A stretch of DNA of 64,000 nt from Bromus sterilis (GCA_950022295.1 OX465597.1:375627016-375691015); one strand, 5' to 3'. Shown: positions 1-10,799, numbered from the stretch's first letter. A program made the numbers and translations. Notes: generated from the letters alone by a model not told the origin.

Positions 1-675
1 ATGGACAGAGTCTTCATGGATGGAGGCAGCAGCCTAAACATAATCTTCGCCAACACCCTACACAAGATGCTAATCCCACGATCAATATGAAAGAAGTCAG
101 GCACCACAATATATGGCGTAGTTCTAGGTGAAGCGGCCTCCTCCATCAGAACAATCGAGCTTGATGTCATCTTTGGCAGCAAGCGCAACTTCGCAAGGCA
201 AGTCCTCGAGTTCGAGGTGCTCGACTGTCAGTCGCAGTACCACGCCATACTCGGGCGACCAGCGTTTGCACAATTCATGGCGGTTCCGCACTATGCATAT
301 CTCAAGCTCAAGATACCAGGACCCGCAGGAGTCATCACAGTCAAGGGAATCTTAACCAAATCGGACCAGTGCGATCGCGACTTCTACAAAGTCTCCAAAA
401 CGTTTGGAGCCCAACAAAAACTCAAAGAAATAGCCATGGTGACGGATAAAAGCATCTTTCCACTGGCGAGCCGAAGCGAGTCAAAAGAATTCGGCCGCGA
501 TTTCAGCGTCGACAGTGACACAATCACACACCAAGTTCACCCAACAGATCCAGAGAAGACAGTCCGCGTATACGCCCACCTCCCAGAAGAACAAGCAACC
601 GCCCTCATAACCTTCCTTCGTGAAGAGTGGAAAATTTTCGCCTGGTGCCCAGCCGACATGCCCGGAATACCGTGA
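1..675 (+). pseudogene. Retropepsin-like aspartic protease and N-terminal pol region, Tat type
   Basis: Frame 1 encodes a retroviral-type aspartic protease. The active-site segment DGGSSLNI is at codons 7-14, and the closing ILGRPAF segment is near codons 83-89. In the element this enzyme matures the Gag-Pol polyprotein. A linker towards RT follows and ends in a region rich in acidic residues plus the CPADMPGIP segment. There is an in-frame TGA at 88-90 and another at 673-675, after which the same frame continues into RT. The N-terminus and all of gag lie left of the window. Calling it a dead copy is direct from the stops. Confidence 0.8.
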
Positions 676-1760
676 GAATTTGCAGAACACGCGCTCCACA
701 TCAAGCCAAGCACCAAGCCAGTAAAGCAAGCGCTGCGACGATTCTCAGAACCCAAGCGCAGAGCAATCGGAGAAGAAATCAACCGACTACTCGACGCACA
801 GTTCATCCGAGAGACGAAGAAAGGAACCTGGATTGCAAATCCAGTCCTAGTCCCTAAACAAAACACGGAGGTACTGAGGATGTGCGTCGACTACGGGCCT
901 GTCAACAAGCATTGCCCGAAAGACCACTTCCCCCTGCCGAGAATGCAGCAGGATTCGACCTCCTATCCTTCCTCGATGCATACTCAGGATACAATCAGAT
1001 CAGGATAAAGGAAGAAGACGAAGAGCACACCTCATTCATCACCCCCTACGGCGTGTTATGCTACCAAACAATGCCCTTTGGCCTAAAAAATGCCGGAGCC
1101 ACATACCAACGAATGATGCAAACATGCTTGAGAGACCAAATTGGCAGAAACGTCCAGGTCTACGTAGACGACATTGTCATCAAAACCTACATCGCAAACA
1201 CGCTACTCGATGACCTCCGTGAAACATTCGCGGCCCTCAACAAGTACAGAATCAAGCTCAACCCAAAAAAGTGTGTGTTTGGCGTCCCAGCCGGAAAACT
1301 ACTCGGGTACATGGTCTCCGCCCGAGGAATCGAAGCAACCCCCAAAAAAGTCCAAGCAATCGCCAAGATGCAAAGGCCAACCAACATCAAAGGCGTGCAG
1401 CAGCTCACAGGGAGACTCGCAGCACTGAGCCGTTTCATCAGCAGGCTAGGAGAAAGGACCTTACTGTTCTACCAACTGCTCAGAAAAGGAGAAAAATTTG
1501 AGTGGACCGAGGAAGCCCGCAATGCATTCGCAGACCTAAAGAAAACCCTCTCGACTCCACCAATCTTGGCGGTCACCAAAGAACGGGAGAAACTGTACCT
1601 CTACATAGCAGCGCGCAACAGCGTAGTCCGCACGGTGCTGGTCGTCGAGCGTGCAGAAGAAGGCAAAATCCAGAGCATACAAAGACCAATCTACTACCTT
1701 AGCACACTTCTCACAAAGCCACAGCAACGGTACCCACACTACCAGCAGTGCACCACTCGC
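676..1760 (+). pseudogene. Reverse transcriptase and RNase H, Tat-lineage gypsy
   Basis: This is the pol segment for reverse transcription of the element RNA. Frame 1 carries the start of RT up to VDYGPVNKHCPKDHFPLP near 937. A frameshift around 940-950 then moves the reading to frame 3 (882-1802). There the core motifs are visible: SGYNQI, the MPFGLKNAGATYQ segment, the catalytic YVDD box near 1162-1173, and LLGYMVS of the connection region. A decayed RNase H follows (about 1500-1760), ending near YYLSTLLTKPQQRYP. The lost frame and an early stop near 1800 make it non-functional. Confidence 0.88.
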
Positions 1761-1789
1761 GGACATCCTCAGCAACCCCGGAGCGACCG

Positions 1790-2260
1790 GCCGAGTCGCT
1801 AAGTGGAACATCGAGCTTAGCCCACAAGCTCTGCAGTTCAAACACCCAAAAGCAATCAAAGCCCAAGTACTCCCAGACTTCTTGGTCGAGTGGAAAGAGG
1901 TCCAAACACCAGGCCCCCAGATCTGTCCAACTCATGGACGATGTTCTTCGACGGATCCAAAAGACAGCAAGGAGCCGGGGCAGGCGTCGTACTAGTCTCC
2001 CCCAAAGGAACAAAACTCAAATACGTCGTCTAGATTAACTTCAGCAATGCCTCCAACAATGAAGCAGATTACGAGGCACTACTCCACGGCATGCGCATGG
2101 CAAAAACTTGCGGCTCCACTCGCCTCTCGATCTATGGCGACTCCAACCTCATTGTCCAGCAGATGATGAGAGACTGTAACGCAGTCGCAGACAACATGAA
2201 GGCCTACCAGAAACTCTACAACACACTACGTCCCCAGAGCAAACAACACAGAAGCCGACG
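1790..2260 (+). pseudogene. Second (archaeal-type) RNase H domain
   Basis: After the first RNase H, frame 1 carries a linker (LPDFLVEWKEVQTP) and then a second RNase H fold starting with WTMFFDGSKRQQGAGAGVV around 1934. It continues past an in-frame TAG near 2031 through NNEADYEALLHGMRMA and SIYGDSNLIVQQ. These segments match the conserved D, E and D positions of an RNase H. A duplicated RNase H of archaeal type between RT-RH and integrase is established for the Tat lineage and is the main basis for the assignment. It is inactive here because of stops and small shifts towards 2300. Confidence 0.8.
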
Positions 2261-2400
2261 AACTCGCGAACATCGGATCGACTCAAGGACCAAAACCACC
2301 AGGTGTTTTCCTCGAAATCATCAACCAGAGATCAATCAAAGCAAAGCCAGCGGCGCCCGAGGCATTCGCTGAGGCAGATGACACAAATGAACCAACGCAG

Positions 2401-3717
2401 GTGGCAGCAACGAGCACAACCGACAACACAAGCAGCCAAGCAACCGAAGTCGCAGAGCCAGCCGCACTCGAAGACCCGGCCTGGAAAAAACCATTCCTTC
2501 GATTCCTAATCGAAGACACCCTACCACAAGACGTCGTAGAAGCCCGACGCATCAGTCGACGATCTAAAGCATTCACAGTAATCAACAGACAGCTCTACAA
2601 GCGCAAAATTTCTCAGGTCCTCCAAAAGTATACCAATGAAGAAGACGATAAAGCCCTACTGCTCGAGATTCACGAAGGCACCTACGGACATCACACGAGT
2701 AGTCGCGCACTCGTGGCCAAGTCTTTTCGAGCAGGTTTCTACTGGCCGACCGCCATGAGAAATGCGGAGGATATCGTACGGTGTTGCATCGCCTGCCAAA
2801 AGTTCGCCAGCAGGCCACATGCCCCAGCATCGGAAATCAAAACTATACCGTTGTCCTGGCCATTCGCCACATGGGGACTCGACATGGTAGGCCCACTCAA
2901 GAAATCCTCAAAAGGGGGACGAACACACCTACTAGTCGCAGTCGACAAGTTCACCAAATGGATCGAAGCAGTACCAATCACTAGCTCAACAACCCTCATG
3001 GCAGTTAACTTCATCAAGTCAATAATCTTCAGATTTGGTGTACCACACAACATCATCACAGACAATGGTACAAACTTCACAGCAGCAGAATTCCAAAACT
3101 TCTGTCGGGTGCTGGGCATCAAAATCAACTATGCATCAGTCGCGCACCCACAATCCAACGGCCAAGTGGAGAAAGAAAACGGCCTAGTATGCGGAGGAAT
3201 AAAGAAACGACTGATCGCACCACTATAACAAGCCGCATGCAACTGGGTAGAGGAACTTCCCACAGTACTATGGAGCCTGCGCACCACCCCAAACAGCTCG
3301 ACCCAGTACACACCTTTCTTCTTGGTATATGGGGCAGAAGAAGTACTGTCGCGCGACTTAAAATTCGGAGCCCCCCGGATCTCAGGTTACGAAGAGGAAG
3401 AAGCAGAAGAAGCAATATAGAACGATAAAGATACAACAGATGAAGCACGAGACATAGACATAACAAGATCCGAAGGATACCAGGACAAGCTGCGCACATA
3501 TCAAAGCAGCCGCCTGTGCACCAGAAGCTCCAACAAAGGAGACCTCGTCTTGTGACTGATACAAGAAAAAGAGCATAAACTCGCCCCACAATGGGAAGGG
3601 CCATTCATAATCTCGGAAGTCATTGGAGGCGGCGCATACAGGTTGAAGAACCCGAAGACCAATGAAGACGTGGGAAATCCATGGAACGTAGCGAATCTAC
3701 GGTTGTTCTACCCATAG
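2401..3717 (+). pseudogene. Integrase, Tat-lineage gypsy, with C-terminal region
   Basis: Frame 1 encodes the enzyme that inserts the element cDNA into host DNA. The zinc-binding HHCC region is visible (HEGTYGHH, then CCIACQKF). The catalytic core follows with TWGLDMVGP (first Asp), ITDNGTNF (second Asp) and NGQVEKENG (Glu). A TAA at 3226-3228 interrupts it, and the same frame continues with WVEELPTVLWSLRTTPN, a typical region after the core. It ends at LRLFYP and a TAG at 3715-3717. Further in-frame stops lie near 3418 and 3553. Catalytic residues are all present; death is due to the stops. Confidence 0.88.
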
Positions 3718-3816
3718 ACCTCCAAACACTACAGCGGCACGAGCAGCAGCACTGATCAGCAACCCATGTAAATACCCGAAGAAATAAAATGGTGTGGCCC
3801 AAGCATTATCACCTAA

Positions 3817-4165
3817 AAGCACTCGAGGGCTCGAGCATAAAAACTCCCCCCAAGAGACGCTATCCTCGCTCATGCGACTATACTTAAAAACACTCAGGGG
3901 CTCGAGCATAAAAACTCCCCCCGAGAGACGCTATCCTCGGTCATGCGACTCTACTTAAAATCACTCGGGGGCTCGAGCATAAAAACTCCCCCGGAGAGAC
4001 GCTATCCTCGCTCATGCGACTCTACTTAAAAGCACTCGGGAACTCGAGCATAAAAACTCCCCCCCGAGAGACGCTATCCTCGCTCATGCGACTCTACTTA
4101 AAAGCACTCGAGGGCTCGAGCATAAACTCCCCCCGAGAGACGCTATCCTCGCTAAAACGCGACAT
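3817..4165 (+). repeat. Tandem array, about five units of 65-68 bp, in the Tat 3' region
   Basis: Units read approximately ACTCGGGGGCTCGAGCAT, then AAAAACTCCCCCGAGAGACG, then CTATCCTCGCTCATGCGACT plus a short spacer (CTACTTAAAAGC). Five imperfect copies can be followed, the last decaying after 4150. The segment ACTCGGGGGCTC resembles the polypurine tract used at the 3' LTR of the same element. Units carry a partly self-complementary pair (CTCGGGGG / CCCCCGAG). Confidence 0.85.
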
Positions 4166-4483
4166 TATCTGCAAAACACTGGGAAACAAGAACACAAGAT
4201 CCCCCCGAAGCACCAAGAGTTTTTTCACAAAAGAAACGCATCGACAAACGCAAAGTTCTTTAGTCTTCACCTGATCCTAAGAGATCACCTAAAGACTCGG
4301 GGGCTACTCCCATCGGGAGCGCTGACGCGCACCCGACCACAAAAAACCTGGAAGAAATTAAAAACAGCCCAGGTAGACAAAACTTACAGCCTAGGCCAAG
4401 CCTGATTCTACAAAATCAAACGTAGACTTGGGGGCTACTCCCATCGGGAGCGCTGTCGCGCACCCGAAAGACAGTTTCTCATT

Positions 4484-4745
4484 ACAAAGGAGTCGAGGAC
4501 AATTCCTATTACAAAGGAGTCGAGGACAATTTCCATTACAAAGGAGTCGAAGACATTTTCCATTACAAAGGAGTCGAGGACAACTCCATTACAAAGGAGT
4601 CGAAGACAGTTTCCATTACAAAGGAGTCGAGGACAACTCCATTACACAGGAGTCAAAGACAGTTTCCATTACAAAGGAGTCGAATACAGTTCTTCATTAC
4701 AAAGGAGTCAAAGGACAGTTATCACTACAAAAGGAGTCGAGCAGC
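4484..4745 (+). repeat. Tandem array, ten units of about 26-28 bp
   Basis: Ten successive copies of a unit beginning ATTACAAAGGAGTCGAGGAC, each followed by a short pyrimidine-rich spacer (AATTCC, AGTTTCC or similar). They alternate between two subtypes (GAGGACAACTCC and GAAGACAGTTTCC). An open reading frame runs through the array, but it is a by-product of the periodicity and has no recognised domain. Confidence 0.9.
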
Positions 4746-4975
4746 TACCAGACGAGTTACAATTATCCCAATGAATTATGACTTCTACATGCATACTCAT
4801 GTTGAGATAATTGGCACTTTCATACCACAACTTGACGAGCATCACCGCAGACAAAGTAGCAACTCAGTTCGCGAAGAAGCAGGTCGCTGTCCTCCAGTTC
4901 TACAAGGTGCTTCTCCTACTAACGCAGCCTCTTGACGACCGGTTTGACGTCTAGTTCATCCTTAGAACTAGAAGA

Positions 4976-5533
4976 TCAAACACCATCAGCAGAGGAATTG
5001 GCCGAAGATGAAGTCACGGGAGAAGCAGGAGAACCACCACTCGATCTATCGGAACTGTCACTGCTTGTTTCCTCCCAGTACGGATCCAGACGATTACCAC
5101 CGGCATCAAACGAACAACCAATGAGGGTATCTTCACCATCAAAGCGACAGCAAAGACTATCCCCATCTCGTAAGTTCAGCTACTGTGAAAACGACCTCCA
5201 GCCAACATCAAGAAAAATCAAGAAGGAGCCATCAACAGAAATCTCAACCCAAGCAGGAGGTCGAGCGCTCCCCTGAAGCCGAAGCCACAGACCCCTCAGA
5301 TTAAGCTGAGAAATCATGGAGGCAAACAAGAATGGAATAGGGATCCGAGTAGCAGTGCGACTAAGAATGCGCAGAAGGAAGTCATAGCGCCAAACGCCCT
5401 CGTCCGCATAAGACGGAGAGGGCATCGCCGCAGCTCCACGGCGCCCACCATGAGAAGTGTGAGGAGCACGACCACCACGACCACGCCGGCCACGACCTCG
5501 GCCAGACGCACCACTACCTCGTTTGGGAGCCAT
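4976..5533 (-). pseudogene. Antisense ORF with B3-like DNA-binding domain, one in-frame stop
   Basis: On the strand opposite to the retrotransposon lies a 186-codon reading frame. It starts at ATG 5533-5531 (MAPKRGSGASGRGRGRRG, a basic Arg/Gly-rich N-terminus) and ends at TGA 4978-4976. It is broken only by a TAG at 5182-5180 after GWRSFSQ. The middle reads RIPIPFLFASMI, then WLRLQGS, then WVEISVDG, then LDVGWRSFS, and after the stop LRDGDSLCCRFDGED. This order (I-P-x-x-F, W-x-V strand, GW-x-x-F, L-x-x-GD-x-x-x-F) is the pattern of plant B3 domains, which bind DNA. The tail is Ser-rich and acidic. Antisense ORFs are known in Tat elements such as Grande. The B3 assignment is my inference from pattern, so moderate confidence. 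Confidence 0.62.
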
Positions 5534-5590
5534 GGTAAGAAGAAGATAGGAGAAGAATGGATGACCAAGCTCAAACAATAAAACAGCGGG

Positions 5591-5600
5591 TATTTATAGC
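5591..5600 (-). promoter_or_regulatory. TATA box upstream of the antisense ORF
   Basis: The minus strand reads GCTATAAATA about 58 bp upstream of the antisense ATG. This spacing fits a plant core promoter with a short leader. No other use is evident, because the element's own LTR TATA box lies at 7031 on the opposite strand. Confidence 0.6.
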
Positions 5601-6790
5601 GCAGCCCAGGGGTAAACCAGTAAAAAACAGAAGCCCAGGGGGCGCCATCATTAAATCAAAGACCAAACACATCGGGCGTTACGAATTCCAAGAAAATATG
5701 CCTTCACACGGTCAGCAATACTTAAAGGAGGCGTCAAATCTCGCCTGTTTCCCATGCACACCTTGGAAATCCAACGGGCAGCACGGCGTCCAAGTCGTCA
5801 TCATGGCTAGAAGGCGCGACGGATCGAAGACCAAGCGTCATCATCAAATAGCATGACAAGGACCATCAACACAGCGTTCCAAGAAGGACGGATCAAGATA
5901 AAAACAATCGGGAAAAAACAAAAAGACTGACAGAGGTTAGTTATCTCTAAAGCGCTAAAATATTCCGATTCCAAAATCTTTTACTCCCATCGGGAGTATC
6001 TGTATCCAAAAGGAGAATAAAAGACCAAAAAGCTTGAGAGTTCGGGTGCTCCCTCACCCAGAAGATGAGGATATACTCGAGTAAACCACTCGCACCTACA
6101 GAGCTTCGGGTGCTCCCTCACCTTGAAAACATAAGATGCTCGAGTCATTGCTCGCAAAAAAACTACCCACGCACTCGACGACATTCCGAGCAGATGCTTT
6201 CTTATACGACCCCTCGCCTGACCACGCATAGGCTCCGCGAGCGACTACTAACAGCCCACTTGATTGTTTATTCCAAGTGGGTGCATCGCTAACCAGGCTT
6301 CGTGCCTCTACAAAAACAAATTATACCTAGGCTACGACAAACTGTACCCAGATGTCACGCAAGCTCAGCGTGTATGTAAGACCCCGCTGCGCAGAACGGC
6401 CGGGCTGGGACTTGCCCCAGAGCGATTTCACTCCCGATCTTTTCCATGCGCTCGCATGATAGAAAGAGCCGAGCGGACGCGCTGAGGATATTTACTTAGA
6501 CTGGCAGCAATTGATCCTATAAGACCTGCAGCGGCATGACTTTGCTAGACACCGGTCGTTCCAAGTTCATGTCGAGGGACGTGGGCTTGATTGGGCTACT
6601 GCGGTATTTTCCACTAGCGCAATTCACCAAGGCTCGACCAGTCGACTCCTTGGGCCCTTTCAGCTTAGCAATCCCTCGAAACAGGTATTTTCATGGCTTA
6701 AAAATGCCAGCGACCCGCGGCTATGCTGCGCCTACAAATAATAAATTATTAAACGAATTCGAGTCCTTGCGCAACTCCTCGAGTCCCCAG
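5600..6790. other. Non-coding 3' region of the Tat element
   Basis: No convincing ORF. It contains a repeated segment 'TTCGGGTGCTCCCTCACC' (around 6044 and 6104) and a palindrome CTCCCATCGGGAG near 5986, also present at 4307 and 4439. Nothing else is recognised. Confidence 0.6.
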
Positions 6791-6805
6791 GCACTCGGGG
6801 GCTAC
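6791..6805 (+). other. Polypurine tract of the Tat element
   Basis: GCACTCGGGGGCTAC directly precedes the TG that starts the 3' LTR. Its position and the run of G identify it as the primer site for plus-strand DNA synthesis. Confidence 0.7.
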
Positions 6806-7230
6806 TGACGAGAGGGTGTCCACACAACTCCTGCGTATAAGGATACCCGGTGTGTATGAAGACAGAAGGCCCGCTGGAAAGCCTCGACAGGCCTACAACT
6901 AGCCCAATCAAGACACCGACGTAGGAGTCCACGACTGATATGGAAGGCACAACTTGGCGTACAAGGCAAGACTAGAATTAGGAAACTATCTCTGTAACCT
7001 AGTACGGACTCCCCGAGACCTAGCCTAGTATATAAAGGCTGGGAGGGGAGACGTCTAGATTATCCAATATCCAATCTACTCTCCTGGTCTTGCGAGAACT
7101 CGCCTTGGCCTCCCTTGTAATCGCCCCCTCACGCAATAATATCGAGCAAGAATTGCTTCTCCTGTTAGCCGACGAGTATCGTCCAACCCGTTCCTTATCT
7201 ATGAATAACCCAGGGTCCCTGACCATGGGA
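6806..7230 (+). repeat. 3' LTR (5' portion) of the Tat element
   Basis: The LTR starts TGACGAGAGGGTGTCC right after the polypurine tract. It holds a TATA box (TATAAAGG at 7031-7038) in GC-rich surroundings. No CA end is found; the sequence passes into chromovirus RNase H coding sequence between about 7150 and 7255, so the LTR is truncated. Confidence 0.7.
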
Positions 7231-7239
7231 TTTGCCGAG

Positions 7240-9030
7240 GATGATCCTCGTCAGCATGGCAAGCCAATTTCATTTTTCAGCAAAGCATTAGGCCCCAAAG
7301 CAATGCCCCTGTCCACTTATGACAAAGAAACTCTTGCTATCATTGAAGCATTAAAGAAATGGAAAAATTATTTTGTTGCTTCCTCCCTAATCATCAGAAC
7401 TGACCAAGAGAGTTTAAAGTATATCCAAGAGAAAAAACTCACTCAAGGCATACAAAATAAACTCCTTGTCAAACTGATGGGCTACCCTTATACTGTGGAA
7501 TACAAACAGGGAAAGAACAACAGAGTGGCTGATGCCTTATCGAGAGTTAATCTGCAATTACAGTCTATCACTGGTACTACTGTCTACCCTGTTTGGGCTG
7601 CAGAAATAATTGACAGTTACAAGAATGATCCTAAGTGCAAGGACATCCTTACCCAACTTGTTGTTCCTAACAACAACCTGCCATTTTACAAACTTGACCA
7701 AGGTATTATCAGGTACAAGAGCAGAGTGGTTTTTGGTGCTTCACCCACTCTACAGAAATCCATCCTCACTGCTCTGCATAGTAGTGAATTGGGAGGCCAT
7801 TCTGGCCAGAGAGCTACCTATCAAAGGATAAAATTGCTTTTCTATTGGCCCGGCCTGAAGGAATCTTTGAAAAAATTCATCCAACAGTGCCCAGTTTGTC
7901 AGATCAACAAGCTAGAACACTGCAAATACTCTGGTTTGATGCAACCTCTCCCAAGTTCTGAATTTTCTTGGTCACATATTTATATGGATTTCATTGAGGG
8001 CTTGCCTGTCTCTTATAACTATGACATGATCCTAGTGGTGGTGGACATATTCACTAAGTATGGGCACTTTATCCCACTGAAACACCAAATCTATGTTAAA
8101 TATGTCTCCTCTTCTTTTACCAATCACATCTTCTAACTTCATGGATTACAAAGTGTGATTGTCACTGACAGAGACAGAATATTCAGTAGTCACCTATGGC
8201 AAGATCTGTTCAAAAGAGTGGGTGTTAAATTGCATTTTAGTACTTCTTACCACCCTGAAACTAATGGGCAGACAGAGAGGGTCAACCAATGTCTGGAAAA
8301 CTACCTCAGATGCATGGATTTCAATCAACCCAAGAATGGAGTTTATGGATTCCTCTAGCCGAATGGTGGTATAACACTCCCTTCCACACCTCCCTGAAAA
8401 TGGCCCCCTTCCAAGCAGTATATGGTAGAAAACCTACAATGATTGCTGAGGCTGACCTATTTCCCAAGGATTTCCTTGAAAATTCCCCTTATTGTCTGAC
8501 TCCTGAAGATACATCTTAGTTGATCAAGTCCAATTTACTAAAATCAAGTGAAAGAATGAAGCACTTTGATGATACCAAGAGGAGTGAAAGGACGTTTTCC
8601 GTAGGGGATATGGTATATCTAAGAATACAACCCTACATGCACACATCCCTGAGCATACACATGCATCTGAAACTACATTCCAAGTATTATGGGCCTTTTC
8701 GAGTTTTGGCTAAAGTGGGGCAAGCTGCTTATAAGCTCCTCCTTCTTGTGGGCGCCCAATTACATGACACCTTTCATGTCAGTCAGCTCAAGAAACACTT
8801 GTGGTCCTCCGGCCATTCCAAATCCAAATCTCCCTTTGCTACATGAAGATGGCTCAGTTCTTCTTGAATCGGACAAGCTGCTGGAGCGCAAGCTAGTTCC
8901 TCGCAAACAGGGGGACATTGATGTTCCCATCGTTCGCTGGCTCATTCAATGGAAGGGTATCTCAGCTAATCGAGCTACGTGGGAGGATTCCGGGTTCATC
9001 CAGAAAGTATTTCCATCGTTCAAACCTTGA
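7240..9030 (+). pseudogene. Chromovirus pol remnant: RNase H, integrase and chromodomain
   Basis: This is the 3' half of a Ty3/gypsy chromovirus polyprotein. RNase H begins at GKPISFFSKALG (about 7258) and ends at VADALSRVN. The integrase zinc finger follows (LGGHSGQRATYQR with its His, then CPVCQINK). The core then shows YMDFIEGLP, VTDRDRIFSSHLW and GQTERVNQCLENY, giving D, D and E. The reading is interrupted by TAA 8134-8136, a frameshift near 8340, TAG 8517-8519 and a shift near 8800. The end encodes VRWLIQWKGISANRATWED, a chromodomain-like signature that directs chromovirus integration to chromatin, stopping at 9028-9030. RT and everything upstream are missing. Confidence 0.88.
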
Positions 9031-9059
9031 GGACAAAGTCGTTCTCATCGCGGGGGAAA

Positions 9060-9500
9060 TGTCAGGATCCAAGCCAGAAGAACAGATACGTGCACTCATC
9101 TTCAGTTACTGTGCTCTTACCGCTTCGCGCCATCGAGCGCTTTATCCGCGATCGGACGGTTGCTGTGCGAAGAGGCGTCGTTGTTCACTATCGGACAACA
9201 TCCCCCGCTCCCATTTTCATCTATATCTGAACTTTAGTTGTAAATGGCTATAAAGCATGAGACTCTCTCCCGTGGTGGTTATCGCTTATTGTAAAGGGGT
9301 TAAACCCTAGCCGACGTGATCCAGTTGGCTCGTGTATCACACCTGAAGGTGCCGAACCCTAGTAAGAAATCCCCAATTTGCGCCTCTGAATTTCCCCTAT
9401 TCTTGTCAAATTGCTTTAGTTTAGTTCATCTTTAGTAGCAGAGCCTTACAAACAAGAACTGGTAGAAATTGGATTATATTTCCAATTTTTGTGTTTGGTG
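9060..9500 (+). repeat. 3' LTR of the chromovirus remnant
   Basis: The purine run CGCGGGGGAAA (9049-9059) is followed by TGTCAGGATCC, giving polypurine tract plus LTR start. A TATA box (TATAAA, 9249-9254) lies about 190 bp inside. No clear CA end is seen; sequence character changes around 9480-9560, so the right border is approximate. Confidence 0.65.
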
Positions 9501-9559
9501 CCATCTAGGACTGTAAAATGAATATAAGATTCATTACTTGTTTATACCACTAACTACTG

Positions 9560-10364
9560 AGAGATAGATGCCTGGTCCTTTCAGTGTGTCATAATCGTAC
9601 AATTAATCGAACATTGCTAGCCCCCTGTTTCTATTGCCAGATGAATCAAGTTATCTGTCATGCCTATCCAATGCACAAATTTATATTTTCTTTTCCAAGA
9701 ACCTAATTATCCAGACTTACTATATATCCGTAAACATGTTTGGATGCATCCGTACACACGAATACAGGAGTCAATCATTCAATCACATGCCTAGAACGTC
9801 TATCCCAGGTTCAGCCTCTTCATATGCAATTTTATCAATAAATTGTAATTTGATTAGCAAATAGAGTGTATTTCACAACAAAAACGTGACGGATGTTTAT
9901 AATCTATAATACATAAATAGTTTATGCCCACTAACTTATTTATCTTGATATGCAAGCTATCCACATCATCAAATAGGTCCACCATTTAAAACTCTTTCAC
10001 TAACTCTTCATGCACATGTTCCCATTAACTTTACATGTACATGTAACCTATCACAAATAAATAATAACTTTTTTATGCATCCAACTTCATAATTTACAAG
10101 CAATTTTTTAATAAAAAAATCAAATTATGAATTACATCACATTTTATTTCTCTACATATTGTCAAGTAACTAAATTAACAAAACAAAAATTAAACTCATT
10201 TTTAGATTTTCCATCAAATTTGCGTAGATTTTTTACTTTAAAAAATATTTCTTTCAACAAAGAATTTATAATAAAATTATGCTATGTTTCATAAATTTCA
10301 CATGTGTTAAAACATCAAATTATTTCTTATCAGTTCCCGAAGCAACGCGTGGGGTATCATCTAG
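9560..10364 (+). mobile_element. AT-rich DNA ending in an orphan Helitron 3' terminus
   Basis: The segment is strongly AT-rich with no ORF of note. At its right end is CCCGAAGCAACGCGTGGGG, then TATCATCTAG at 10355-10364, followed by T. A short GC hairpin 10-12 bp upstream of a terminal CTAG, with T after it, is the established Helitron 3' signature, and this wording is very close to common cereal Helitrons. I could not find a matching TC...TATTAAA 5' end, so the left border is arbitrary. Confidence 0.55.
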
Positions 10365-10479
10365 TTTCATACATGCACATGATGACACAAATTATTATCT
10401 GGCAGTCTATGCCAAAATTTGCAAAAAAATATATCATTTTTGCCCTCCCGGACCCGTTGCTCGTGGACCGACCAACCAA

Positions 10480-10787
10480 TCACTTTGTCGTCGGCTCCTC
10501 CGCAACATTCGCGTCCTCCATCTCCACTGCCAAGCGCTTCAACATCTTCGCCTGGACGTCTTGCATGATCTTTGCTGCATCGGGATCCATTTCATCTTCA
10601 TCGTCAACATTTTTGTTTCCTCCAAAGCGAACCCGAGCTCAAGCCTACTCTCTTCAATCTTTGTCTTCTTCTCTTCGCGGTTGATCTTCTTCTCTGTCAT
10701 CGTCATGAACATGTCAAACATCTTCGCCTTATTTTTCTCCTTGATGCCACGGTGCTTGACACACGCCTCCTTCTTCGCCTTGAGATC
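10480..10787 (-). pseudogene. NAM-associated C-terminal domain protein fragment
   Basis: The minus strand encodes a Lys/Glu-rich coiled-coil segment, DLKAKKEACVKHRGIKEK, then KMFDMFMTMTEKKINREE. After one frameshift near 10595 it continues DPDAAKIMQDVQAKMLKR and finishes at a TGA complementary to 10480-10482. This order is characteristic of the 'no apical meristem-associated, C-terminal' family (often annotated glutathione S-transferase T3-like), found in many copies in grass genomes and often carried by transposons. The N-terminal part is missing beyond a TAG at 10790-10788. It is a decayed fragment, not a gene. Confidence 0.75.
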
Positions 10788-10799
10788 CTAAAAAATTCC

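Larger units (their letters stand above)
1..7230 (+). mobile_element. Ty3/gypsy retrotransposon, Tat lineage, 5' part outside the window
   Basis: The window opens inside the protease of an LTR retrotransposon. The order is PR, RT, RNase H, second RNase H and integrase, then a long 3' region and the start of the 3' LTR. The protease motif MDGGSSLNI, the PFGLKNAGATYQR motif in RT and a second, archaeal-type RNase H before integrase are typical of the Tat lineage of plant Ty3/gypsy (Grande/RIRE2 relatives). The 3' region is about 3.1 kb and holds two tandem-repeat arrays and an antisense ORF. Stops and frameshifts show the copy is dead. The right end is diffuse: LTR sequence fades into a chromovirus fragment between about 7150 and 7255. 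The exact family is not identified. Confidence 0.85.

Noticed and set aside
4428..4781. 117-codon ORF through the 27-bp repeats
   Set aside because: The frame stays open because of the repeat period; the peptide is a simple repeat.
9505..9525. TTGGTGCCATCTAGG as a primer binding site after an LTR
   Set aside because: It follows a 3' LTR remnant rather than a 5' LTR, and no gag or internal region follows.
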